Source: Lactobacillus mulieris (lineage in GTDB: Bacteria > Bacillota > Bacilli > Lactobacillales > Lactobacillaceae). From it: a stretch of DNA of 15,028 nucleotides. Positions 1 through 7,152 of this stretch are shown here, one piece after another. Made by a program: the position numbers and the translations under genes. The stretch spans positions 1 to 15,028 of the forward strand of contig NZ_SDGL01000021.1 of NCBI RefSeq assembly GCF_007095465.1, given 5' to 3'. The notes under the pieces were generated by a model, which was not told the DNA's origin, did no database searches, and saw nothing but the letters and a program-made list of their open reading frames with translations. Each line of letters begins with the position of its first letter. Position 1 is the stretch's first letter.

Positions 1-17
1 TTACTATTTACAAGTCG

Positions 18-43
18 AGTCTAACAAGATTGGACTTTTTTAT
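18..43 (+). terminator. Intrinsic terminator for a plus-strand gene left of the window
   Basis: The arms AGTCTAA and TTGGACT pair over 7 bp with one G-U, around a 5-nt loop, and are followed on the plus strand by a T-rich run (37-41). On the minus strand no U-run follows. It therefore most likely ends a rightward gene lying outside the window, convergent with the binding-protein gene whose stop codon is at 47-49. Confidence 0.6.
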
Positions 44-46
44 TAA

Positions 47-1216
47 CTAAAACGATTTAACTAGCACCACGCGTAATCTCTTTAATGCCTGTTCTAAAAC
101 AGCAGGTGATTTAATTGAAGTAGAATTCTTATAAGCAGCTGAATTTACAGCTTCATTATTTACAGGAATACATCCAGTTGCATTTGCCCATTTAAGTTGA
201 CTTGATTTAGAAGTTAAAAATTTAATGTACTTGAATGCTGCTGCTTTTTGCATAGAACTTGCATGTTTAAACATATAAATGTCACTACCACGAGCCATAT
301 TATATTTAGATGGTCTATTAGCTACTCCATATTCAAATTTTCCATTTAGACCCTTTTTCCCGTAGGCTTCACCGGCACTAGCACTGACATACATCGCAAC
401 TTGTTCATTAGCAAATGGACCAGATAAATACTTTTGTGATCCTGCTATCATGAAATAGCCATCCTTTATTCCATTTGCATAATACTTGATAACATTTTTG
501 GATGCAGAACCTGCAAAATTAATTTTACTATTGAAATTATACCCTTCTTCTTTCATCCCATCAGTATAATAAGCACTCAGATTATCAAAACCTGCACCGA
601 CAACTTTATGATTTGTTTTTTCATAAATCTTTTTTGCAGCTGTCTTTAATTCAGCCATTGTCTTAGGTACAGAAATATCGTATTTATCTAACAAAGTTTT
701 ATTATAGTAAAGCACTTCTACAGATTTATTAAAAGGAATGCCATATTGAGTCCCATTAATTTGAGCCCCTTCAAGTAAGGTTTTATTAATATCAGATTTA
801 TTCACACTTCCCCAACCAACATTAGTATTATTAATGTAAGGAGTCATATCTTGTAAATAGCCTCCCTGCGCAGCCGTATAAAGATACCCTGCATAAGACT
901 GTGCAATAGTAGGTAAATTATTTGGAGATTGTAATGTGTTCTGCACTTTAGATTTTATATCTTCATATGAACCCTGATATTCCAATTTAACTTTGATATT
1001 AGGATTTTGTTTTTCAAATTCTTTAGTTAACTCTTGCAAATTATTTTGCAAGGGACCAACCATCGCATTCCAAAAAGTAATCGTAGTTTTTTTACTAATT
1101 TTTTTAGGAATATTAACTGAAGATGTCGTATTCTTCTTATTATTAGAACATGCTACAACTGTCAGCATAGTTATAACCAATGTTACTAATGTAGCAATTT
1201 TCTTTAATACTTTCAT
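47..1216 (-). CDS. ABC transporter substrate-binding lipoprotein (UgpB/sugar type), 3' end apparently truncated
   Basis: This 389-residue protein is an extracellular solute-binding protein of family 1 (PF01547-like), which would capture a sugar or glycerol-3-phosphate-type ligand outside the membrane for an ABC importer. Residues 1-23 are a lipoprotein signal peptide: a KVLKK n-region, a hydrophobic core and lipobox VVAC with Cys23 as lipid anchor. The mature part has family hallmarks: TITFWNAM near residue 45, LPTIAQSYAGYLY near 103, GIPFNKSVEVLYYNK near 160 and the late TGCIPVNNEAV segment. The start has an AGGGAGG ribosome site. Members usually run about 420-440 residues; this one stops soon after SPAVLEQALK with a basic tail (RLRVVLVKSF) that does not look like the usual C-terminus, so about 40-50 residues may be lost. 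No permease or ATPase gene adjoins it in the window. It may be a remnant or an orphan binding protein; the exact ligand cannot be told. Confidence 0.82.
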   Translation of the reverse strand: MKVLKKIATLVTLVITMLTVVACSNNKKNTTSSVNIPKKISKKTTITFWNAMVGPLQNNLQELTKEFEKQNPNIKVKLEYQGSYEDIKSKVQNTLQSPNNLPTIAQSYAGYLYTAAQGGYLQDMTPYINNTNVGWGSVNKSDINKTLLEGAQINGTQYGIPFNKSVEVLYYNKTLLDKYDISVPKTMAELKTAAKKIYEKTNHKVVGAGFDNLSAYYTDGMKEEGYNFNSKINFAGSASKNVIKYYANGIKDGYFMIAGSQKYLSGPFANEQVAMYVSASAGEAYGKKGLNGKFEYGVANRPSKYNMARGSDIYMFKHASSMQKAAAFKYIKFLTSKSSQLKWANATGCIPVNNEAVNSAAYKNSTSIKSPAVLEQALKRLRVVLVKSF

Positions 1217-1254
1217 AAGCCCTCCCTAAAATAACTCTAACCTCATCGAGTTAC

Positions 1255-1263
1255 ATTTTAGCA
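1255..1263 (-). promoter_or_regulatory. Extended -10 promoter for the binding-protein gene
   Basis: On the minus strand the sequence reads TGCTAAAAT, an extended -10 element, about 40 bp upstream of the ATG. No convincing -35 hexamer lies 17 bp further up, as is acceptable for extended -10 promoters. Confidence 0.45.
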
Positions 1264-1350
1264 TCTCCATCTGCAAATAAAAGCCTTATTTTATAAAGTT
1301 TTTCATGCTACAATTGGTAATGAGTTCTTAATTTATACGCTTAATGACAT

Positions 1351-1387
1351 AAAAAAGAGTGTTAGTTTTTCACTAACACTCTTTTTT
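1351..1387 (-). terminator. Strong bidirectional terminator closing the nrdDG operon
   Basis: A perfect 16-bp stem (arms 1351-1366 and 1372-1387) with loop TTTTC is flanked by A6 and T6, so it can work on either strand. It begins one base beyond the stop codon of the DUF59 protein gene and so ends the nrdD-nrdG-DUF59 transcript. Confidence 0.88.
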
Positions 1388-1388
1388 A

Positions 1389-1955
1389 TCAAATCACTTG
1401 GTATCCAGCAGATTCTAATCGTTCTTTAACAGCAGGCAAGCTAACTTTCATTGCTTGCGAGGCTTGTTTCAGGGTCATCACTCTGCCAACGGTTTCCACC
1501 ATATTGGGTATTTTAAAATGATCAAAACCTAATTCCAACAGTAAATCTAAAAAGTCATCATATTTATCAATATATTTTTTTACTGGAGTAGAAAAATCTA
1601 TCTTTTTATTCGAACTATCATAACTAGATAAGTCCTTAGACCATACATTTAGCTGAGTTTTTGCAGCATCTGACATTCTTTCTACACTCCAAGCAGGAGA
1701 CCATACAAGTTTAATTTCACAAGATTTAATTTCAGGTATCGACAAAACGGCTTCTTTAATTGCATTATCTAAAACGCCACTTAAAGGACAACCCATAACA
1801 GTTAAAGTCATCGTAACTGTACAATCATTATTATCATTTAAATCTATTCCATAAATTAATCCTAAATTTACAATATCAACATATAACTCTGGATCAATTA
1901 CAGTTTGAAGTTTTTGGATTATTTCGTCCACTAATTTCAATTGCTTTTCTTCCAT
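1389..1955 (-). CDS. DUF59/MIP18-family Fe-S assembly factor fused to a DUF1858 domain (SufT-like)
   Basis: The protein has 188 residues. Residues 5-100 form a DUF59 (MIP18/PaaD/SufT-like) domain: the DPELYVDIVNLGLIY segment (21-35), the conserved GCPL with Cys56, and LVWSPAWS (83-90). Residues about 118-186 look like DUF1858, a small helical domain often attached to redox or Fe-S proteins (KYIDKYDDFLDLLLELGF, then TLKQASQAMKVSL). Proteins of this family help deliver or assemble iron-sulfur clusters. I chose ATG 1955 because AGGTGGGAGT directly precedes it; a TTG ten codons upstream lies inside nrdG and has no ribosome site. The gene starts 8 bp after the nrdG stop and ends at the operon terminator. 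Its position suggests service to the Fe-S enzyme NrdG. The domain call is good; the link to NrdG is inference. Confidence 0.85.
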   Translation of the reverse strand: MEEKQLKLVDEIIQKLQTVIDPELYVDIVNLGLIYGIDLNDNNDCTVTMTLTVMGCPLSGVLDNAIKEAVLSIPEIKSCEIKLVWSPAWSVERMSDAAKTQLNVWSKDLSSYDSSNKKIDFSTPVKKYIDKYDDFLDLLLELGFDHFKIPNMVETVGRVMTLKQASQAMKVSLPAVKERLESAGYQVI

Positions 1956-1963
1956 ACTCCCAC

Positions 1964-2680
1964 CTAGTGAACCAAGTTTTTCCAAATAACAACTTTTCCT
2001 GCCTTAAAAGAAGCTGGCACATCAATAATTCTTTGGTTAGACGAACCTCTAAATTGTAAAGTTAAGTCCTTTAAATCTTCTTCAAATCGGCCATCAACTA
2101 AAATGTCTATTTTAGACAATAGTTCTAGCTTATCTTCTGACTCTTGCATCAATTCATCCCAAGTATATCCTGACCAAGACCAAATATCCTTTTTGTGTCC
2201 AAATTCTTTACGAATACGATTAACTATCTTTAAACATACTTGTGTGTTTAAAAATGGCTCTCCTCCAAGTAAAGTAAGACCTTGTACATAATCTTCAGAC
2301 ATATCTTTAATAATTTGATCTTCTAATTCTTGCGTATAAGGGCGACCGTAATTAAAGTTTTGGGCAACCAAGTTATAACAGCCTGGGCAGTCAAACAAGC
2401 ACCCTGACACATATAAACTGCACCGTACACCTTCACCATCAACAAAATTAAAAGGTTTATAGTCAGCTATTTTTTGAAGTGAATGTTCACTAGCTAACCA
2501 TTCTTTTGGTTTAGGATCTTTAGGTTTATGCTTACGCAATTTTCTCGCTGCACGATCTTTTTTTATATTAGGCAAATATTGGTTACTATCAACAAAAATA
2601 GTATCTCCACCAACATTTACTTTAATGTAATTATGACGAATATCTGGTCCTTCTTGAGCATTCTGGTCTCTACTTGGCAT
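1964..2680 (-). CDS. nrdG: Anaerobic ribonucleoside-triphosphate reductase activating protein (radical SAM)
   Basis: NrdG uses S-adenosylmethionine and a [4Fe-4S] cluster to place the glycyl radical on NrdD. The 238-residue product has the radical-SAM signature CX3CX2C at Cys94, Cys98 and Cys101 (SGCLFDCPGC), preceded by the family's FNFVDGEGVRCSLYVSGC stretch and followed by LLGGEPFLN, the glycine-rich SAM-contact motif, and WSWSGYTWDEL. Usual NrdG proteins have about 155-190 residues. Here roughly 65 extra residues, basic and proline/lysine-rich (KPKDPKPKEW), precede the catalytic domain. ATG 2680 is the only ATG before the catalytic core; it overlaps the last codons of nrdD (11 bp) with AGAGGA some 11 nt upstream, so translational coupling is likely. 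The next gene follows 8 bp after its stop. Confidence 0.95.
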   Translation of the reverse strand: MPSRDQNAQEGPDIRHNYIKVNVGGDTIFVDSNQYLPNIKKDRAARKLRKHKPKDPKPKEWLASEHSLQKIADYKPFNFVDGEGVRCSLYVSGCLFDCPGCYNLVAQNFNYGRPYTQELEDQIIKDMSEDYVQGLTLLGGEPFLNTQVCLKIVNRIRKEFGHKKDIWSWSGYTWDELMQESEDKLELLSKIDILVDGRFEEDLKDLTLQFRGSSNQRIIDVPASFKAGKVVIWKNLVH

Positions 2681-4880
2681 CTTGAATTTTTTCCTCTTCT
2701 TGTGCTTGATCTCTTACCATACCTAAACTCATATGCTTAGCTCTGTGAGCAATTTCTTCATGACGACCATGAACCATTGGACGTTTAAGTGGGTTACCTA
2801 AATAACCACATGTCCGCTTTACACAGTCACAAGTTTCAGGATCATGGTTTCCACATACTGGACATTCAAAACCTTTAGCAGTGGCTTTAAATTCTCCTGC
2901 AAAGCCACACTTGAAGCATCGATCAATTGGAGTATTGGTACCGAGGTAACCAACTTTATCATAACCAAAGTCCCATACAGCTTCCAAGGCTTTAGGGTTT
3001 TGCTTTAAGTTAGGATATTCACAGTAGTGAATGAAACCACCAGCAGCATATGGAGGGTAATCTTTTTCGAATTCCAATTTTTCAAATGGGGTTGGATGTT
3101 TACGCACATCATAGTGGAAACTATTAGTATAGTATTCTTTATCAGTAATATCTTTTACTTTACCAAATTTTTCAGTATCAAGCACACAGAATCTATCAGT
3201 TAAACTTTCAGATGGTGTTGAATAAACAGAATAGTGGTAGTGATACTTTTCAGTCTTTTCCCAATATGCACACCAATCATGCATCCGTTTAACAATTTCA
3301 ACTGTAAAGTCATGAGCTTCCTTGTTGTGTTCCCAATTAGGGCCATAAAAGACAGTACCTACTTCATACAAACCAATGTAACCAAATGAGACAGTACAAC
3401 GACCATTTTCAAATAATTGGTTAACATCTTCATCTGGCTTCAATCGCTTACCAAATGCCCCGTTTTCATATAATACTGGTGCATTTTCTGGCTTAGCTTC
3501 ACGACATCTTGCAGCCTTAATATTCATTGCATCATGAACTAATTGAACCTTATCTTCAAAAATTTTCCAGAATAAATCCTTGTCACCACGAGATTCCATT
3601 GCAATTCTTGGCAAGTTTAAGGTAATAACACCTAAATTCATTCGTCCAGAATTTACTTCTTTGCCATTCTTGTCTTTCCAACCTTGCAAGAATGAACGAC
3701 AACCCATAGGTGCTTTAAATGATCCAGTTAGACGCTTAATAGTGTCGTAACTTACAACGTCTGGATACATACGATAAGTAGCACATTCCAAAGCAATTTC
3801 CTTAACATCATAATTAGGATCACCTGGATTTAAGTTTAAGCCCTTCTTTAAAGTGAAGACTAACTTAGGGAAAATAGCTGTCCGCTTATCTTTACCTAAA
3901 CCAGCTAAACGAATCTTCAAGATATCTTTTTGAATTTCTTTTTCAATCCAATTTGTACCTAAACCAAAACCTAAAGTAGTAAATGGTGTTTGACCTTGAC
4001 TAGAAAACATAGTGTTGATTTCATATTCAAGACTTTGCATTGCATCATAGATATCTTTTTGAGTACGCTTTTTAGCAAAAGCCTTAGCCTTTTCTTCATC
4101 GTCAATGAATTCTTTGGCTTCTTCCAAGTGGTGATCGTAATTCTTTTGAGCAAATGGTGCTAAAACTTCATCAGCTCTATCAAATGAACAGCCACCATAT
4201 TGACTTGAAGCTACTTGAGTAATAATTTGTGCAACTTGGCTTGTAGCAACACCAATTGAATTAGGGCTAGTCATAAAGGCATTTCCAACCTTAAATCCAT
4301 TAGTAAGCATTTCTTTAAAGTCAATTAAACAGCAGTTAGTCATTGGTGAAAGTGGAGTGTAATCCAAATCATGCCAGTGAATATCACCACGTAAGTGAGC
4401 TTTAGCAATATGTTCGGGCATCATTGTTAGACCTACAGTTTTACCAACAGTACCAGCAGTCAAATCACGTTGAGTTGAAAAGATTTCACTATCTTTATTG
4501 GCATTTTCGTTAACAATTGAAGGATCACCTTCAATCATTCTCTTTAAACGTGCTTTAGTATCAATTTGTTTCTTCCAGTCAGCATCGTCTTTTTTACGAT
4601 ATTCAATATATGCTTTAGCTTCATCTACAAAACCTAATTTAGTTAAATTATCAACAAAGCTTTCTGCAACTTCTGCAGCTGAAACCGTATCTTTCATTGC
4701 TAAATCAGAAAAAATCGCCTTTAAAATTTCAACTTCATGATCTTCAAGCTTTAAATTATGAATTACTAAATCTAATTTATAAGTTTCAAAATTAGTTTTG
4801 GTTGAATCTCTTTTTACAAGATATTGTGGCTTCTTCATAGCTTCAACAATCATCTTTTTACTAGGCGTCTCTTTAAGCAT
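2670..4880 (-). CDS. nrdD: Anaerobic (class III) ribonucleoside-triphosphate reductase
   Basis: This enzyme reduces ribonucleoside triphosphates to dNTPs without oxygen, using a glycyl radical. The C-terminal end is diagnostic: a zinc ribbon with Cys655, Cys658, Cys673 and Cys676 (CFKC...CPVC), then KRTCGYLG with the radical Gly692. The N-terminal hundred residues (QYLVKRDS... to AYIEYRK) resemble a degenerate ATP-cone. The length of 736 residues fits the family. I chose ATG 4880 rather than ATG 4898: the sequence between them contains AGAGGA 9 nt before 4880, and the 4898 ATG has no ribosome site of its own. The gene heads an operon with nrdG (11-bp overlap) and a DUF59 protein gene. Two NrdR-type boxes and extended -10 elements precede it, so repression when dATP is plentiful is expected. 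Confidence 0.97.
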   Translation of the reverse strand: MLKETPSKKMIVEAMKKPQYLVKRDSTKTNFETYKLDLVIHNLKLEDHEVEILKAIFSDLAMKDTVSAAEVAESFVDNLTKLGFVDEAKAYIEYRKKDDADWKKQIDTKARLKRMIEGDPSIVNENANKDSEIFSTQRDLTAGTVGKTVGLTMMPEHIAKAHLRGDIHWHDLDYTPLSPMTNCCLIDFKEMLTNGFKVGNAFMTSPNSIGVATSQVAQIITQVASSQYGGCSFDRADEVLAPFAQKNYDHHLEEAKEFIDDEEKAKAFAKKRTQKDIYDAMQSLEYEINTMFSSQGQTPFTTLGFGLGTNWIEKEIQKDILKIRLAGLGKDKRTAIFPKLVFTLKKGLNLNPGDPNYDVKEIALECATYRMYPDVVSYDTIKRLTGSFKAPMGCRSFLQGWKDKNGKEVNSGRMNLGVITLNLPRIAMESRGDKDLFWKIFEDKVQLVHDAMNIKAARCREAKPENAPVLYENGAFGKRLKPDEDVNQLFENGRCTVSFGYIGLYEVGTVFYGPNWEHNKEAHDFTVEIVKRMHDWCAYWEKTEKYHYHYSVYSTPSESLTDRFCVLDTEKFGKVKDITDKEYYTNSFHYDVRKHPTPFEKLEFEKDYPPYAAGGFIHYCEYPNLKQNPKALEAVWDFGYDKVGYLGTNTPIDRCFKCGFAGEFKATAKGFECPVCGNHDPETCDCVKRTCGYLGNPLKRPMVHGRHEEIAHRAKHMSLGMVRDQAQEEEKIQDAK

Positions 4881-4909
4881 GTGTCCGGTTCCTCTCATAA
4901 GTTATAATC

Positions 4910-4926
4910 ATTATAGATACATAATA
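4910..4926 (-). promoter_or_regulatory. -10 region(s) of the nrdD promoter
   Basis: Minus-strand TATTAT (4921-4926), preceded by TGC as an extended -10, and a perfect TATAAT (4910-4915) lie 30-45 bp before the ATG. Neither has a strong -35. The nearer NrdR-like box (4935-4950) covers the -35 area of the first, so a bound repressor would block RNA polymerase. Confidence 0.5.
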
Positions 4927-4934
4927 GCACGAAA

Positions 4935-4950
4935 GCACAAGATATTGTAT
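4935..4950 (-). promoter_or_regulatory. NrdR-box-like operator 2 (promoter proximal)
   Basis: The minus strand reads ATACAATATCTTGTGC, close to the remembered NrdR consensus ACACWATATCTWGTGT. It lies 31 bp (about three helical turns) from a second copy, the usual geometry for NrdR pairs ahead of ribonucleotide reductase operons. Confidence 0.75.
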
Positions 4951-4965
4951 TACAAATTTTTGGCG

Positions 4966-4981
4966 CTAATATATATTGTAG
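4966..4981 (-). promoter_or_regulatory. NrdR-box-like operator 1 (promoter distal)
   Basis: The minus strand reads CTACAATATATATTAG, a weaker match to the NrdR consensus whose core ACAATAT is shared with the other box. The two 16-bp boxes are separated by 15 bp. Confidence 0.68.
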
Positions 4982-5047
4982 TTAGCAAAAACCACTACTC
5001 TCATACTTTTTGCACCTAGCAAAACAAATTCTAAATTTTTTTGTATA

Positions 5048-5077
5048 GAAAAAACCACACTATTTAGTGTGGTTTTC
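5048..5077 (-). terminator. Terminator of asnB
   Basis: The arms AAAACCACACTA (5051-5062) and TAGTGTGGTTTT (5065-5076) form a stem followed on the minus strand by U6. It lies just beyond the asnB stop codon at 5099 and separates asnB from the nrd promoter. Confidence 0.85.
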
Positions 5078-5098
5078 TACTAGATATAGACATTTATA

Positions 5099-7048
5099 TT
5101 ATACTAACTTACCTTGTTCAATTAATGCCGCAACTTCAGGTTGTACATGTTGATATTTTTTAACTGTTTCTTCGTAATTAATAAAGTATAGCTTATACCA
5201 AACAAGAAAGGTATAAATTGCCCAAATTTGACGACGATGAGAACCATCACCTTTAAAGTTTTCATCTAACAAATCAATAATCTTTTCTTGTTCAAAAATG
5301 TCATTAACGAAATCTTCACAGAAAAGTTTACGAACTTGTTTATAAAATCTTTCTTCTTTGAGCCATTGTTTAATTGGTGTTGGGAAACCTAACTTAGGTC
5401 TTTTAGCCCATTCTTCAGGTAAAACTCGTTCACTCGCTTTTCTCAAAGCATACTTAGTATCATGCTTATTTACTAAATACTTAGTAGGAATAGAGTTAGC
5501 TAATTCTGCAATCTTTCTATCAAGATATGGTACACGCAACTCAAGAGAGTGGGCCATTGAAATTTTATCAGCTTTTTGCAAAATATCATTTAACATAAAG
5601 TGATGTAAATCAATATATTGCATTTGCTTAACATTATCTAAGTCTTTAACTTTCTTAAAGTCTTCCTGATAAAGGCCATTAGTAGTTAATTCATTGCGAT
5701 AAGTTGGTTGAAGCATACTATTAGCATCATCACTTGAAAAGATTGTTGGGTGATCCATATCATAAATTACTGATTGACCAACATAAAATTCACTTGGTTT
5801 AGCCAAATTAGTGTACATATGTACCTTACCTGGAAAATTAGGCATTTTCTTAATACCCTTAGCTAAACTAACTTTTACTCCTTTAGGTAACTTTTTAAGG
5901 CCTGAAGTAAAGACCTTAATCACATTGTTATGTGTATGCATGCCATAATTTACATAACCTGCAAATAATTCATCTGCACCTTCTCCAGATAATGCAACAG
6001 TAACATGCTTACGAGCTAATTTTGAGAGATACCATAAAGGAATAATAGATGGGTTAGCATCTGGTTCATCCATATGATATTGCATTTCAGGAAAATCTCT
6101 CATTGCTTCATCAGCATCTACTTTATCTGCAAAGAAATGCCACCCTTTAATATCAGCTAAAGCTTTAGCTTTTGAAGCCTCATCATAAGTAGAATCATCA
6201 AAACTGATTGAGAAAACATCATCAGGATTAAGCAAACTAGTTACAAAGCTTGAATCTACACCTTCAGACAAAAAGGCACCTACTGGAACATCTGCATTAT
6301 GATATAGTTCTACAGTTTCTTTGAGATCTTCGTTAATTTTATCTAGAGTTTCTTCAAAGCTTAAATTGTTTTCTTTATATTCTGCATCCCAATACTGCTT
6401 AATGTCCATCTGGCCATCTTTAAATTTGAAATAATGACCTGCTGGGAAACGGTAGACCCCTTTAAAGAAAGTTTCTTTCAAATCATTATATTGATTCATC
6501 AAGTATGGCTTTACAGCTTCTACATTAAGCTCTTTTTGAAAATCAGGATAAGCCAAAAAGCTCTTTAATTCACTACCTACTAATAATTTTCCGTCTTTAT
6601 TTTGGTAGTACATTGGCTTAATTCCAAAGAAGTCACGCGCACCATACATTGACTTTTCTTCATCATCCCAAATGATAAAGGCAAACATTCCTCTTACCTT
6701 TTTTAATAAGCCAGCCATTCCCCATTCTTCATATCCATGAAGTAAAACTTCAGTATCTGCCTTAGTAGTAAAGGTATGGCCTGCTTTTATCAAGTCTTCT
6801 CTAATTGGCTTATAGTTGTAAATTTCGCCATTAAAAATAATTGCTTTAGACTTATCTTCATTAAAAATTGGCTGGGTTCCCCCACGAAGATCAATAATTG
6901 ATAGTCTTCTAAATCCCAAGGCCATTACATCGTTAGTATACATCCCATCGGAACTAGGGCCACGGTGCTTAATTGCTTCCATCATTTTACCAATGGCAGC
7001 TTGTTTATCATTAATTTCTGGGTTATAAAACGCAGCAATCCCGCACAT
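5099..7048 (-). CDS. asnB: Asparagine synthetase B, glutamine-hydrolysing
   Basis: The 649-residue enzyme converts aspartate, glutamine and ATP into asparagine, glutamate, AMP and pyrophosphate in the cytoplasm. The N-terminal class-II glutaminase domain begins MCGIAAFYN, with Cys2 as nucleophile after Met removal; Arg48, NGE (73-75) and Asp98 match the glutamine pocket. The C-terminal synthetase domain carries the pyrophosphate-binding loop LSEGVDSS (260-267), then SISFDDSTYDEA, the ALSGEGADELFAGY block and the late LRVPYLDRK motif. In the loop the usual SGGxDS second residue is Glu262 rather than Gly. The length agrees with the longer Firmicute form. The start has AGGACAGG 5-6 nt upstream. 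The gene appears to be a single transcription unit with its own terminator. There is no room for a T-box leader in the 104-bp gap upstream. Confidence 0.96.
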   Translation of the reverse strand: MCGIAAFYNPEINDKQAAIGKMMEAIKHRGPSSDGMYTNDVMALGFRRLSIIDLRGGTQPIFNEDKSKAIIFNGEIYNYKPIREDLIKAGHTFTTKADTEVLLHGYEEWGMAGLLKKVRGMFAFIIWDDEEKSMYGARDFFGIKPMYYQNKDGKLLVGSELKSFLAYPDFQKELNVEAVKPYLMNQYNDLKETFFKGVYRFPAGHYFKFKDGQMDIKQYWDAEYKENNLSFEETLDKINEDLKETVELYHNADVPVGAFLSEGVDSSFVTSLLNPDDVFSISFDDSTYDEASKAKALADIKGWHFFADKVDADEAMRDFPEMQYHMDEPDANPSIIPLWYLSKLARKHVTVALSGEGADELFAGYVNYGMHTHNNVIKVFTSGLKKLPKGVKVSLAKGIKKMPNFPGKVHMYTNLAKPSEFYVGQSVIYDMDHPTIFSSDDANSMLQPTYRNELTTNGLYQEDFKKVKDLDNVKQMQYIDLHHFMLNDILQKADKISMAHSLELRVPYLDRKIAELANSIPTKYLVNKHDTKYALRKASERVLPEEWAKRPKLGFPTPIKQWLKEERFYKQVRKLFCEDFVNDIFEQEKIIDLLDENFKGDGSHRRQIWAIYTFLVWYKLYFINYEETVKKYQHVQPEVAALIEQGKLV

Positions 7049-7108
7049 ATTACCTGTCCTTCTCTTTTTTTTATAAATTTTACAAAATTGTTACAAGATA
7101 ACTATATC

Positions 7109-7114
7109 ATTATA
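7109..7114 (-). promoter_or_regulatory. Candidate -10 of the asnB promoter
   Basis: A perfect TATAAT on the minus strand lies about 60 bp before the asnB ATG. The -35 positions (near CTACAA) are poor, and the element sits on one arm of an inverted repeat, which could serve as an operator. Confidence 0.45.
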
Positions 7115-7141
7115 TGCTAAAAACTGAATTTTGTAGCATAT
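7112..7141. repeat. Inverted repeat between the phosphoesterase gene and asnB
   Basis: The arms ATATGCTA (7112-7119) and TAGCATAT (7134-7141) are perfectly complementary, and the stem can extend inward with AAAA/TTTT past a one-base bulge. No T-run follows on either strand, so it is not a standard terminator. It overlaps the asnB -10 hexamer and starts 12 nt after the phosphoesterase stop codon. It may be an operator for asnB or a 3'-end RNA structure. Confidence 0.55.
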
Positions 7142-7152
7142 CTTTAGAAAAA

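Noticed and set aside
993..1229. Plus-strand ORF opposite the signal-peptide end of the binding protein
   Set aside because: It is antisense to a well-supported gene, has no ribosome site or family match, and its hydrophobicity comes from the opposite strand of a lipoprotein signal region.
4798..5019. Plus-strand ORF of 73 codons across the nrdD start and promoter
   Set aside because: It overlaps the nrdD 5' end and the NrdR boxes, lacks a ribosome site, and shows no protein-like features.
7049..7152. T-box leader upstream of asnB
   Set aside because: The gap is only 104 bp and lacks the conserved AGGGTGGNACCGCG sequence and a terminator, so asparagine T-box control is not supported here.
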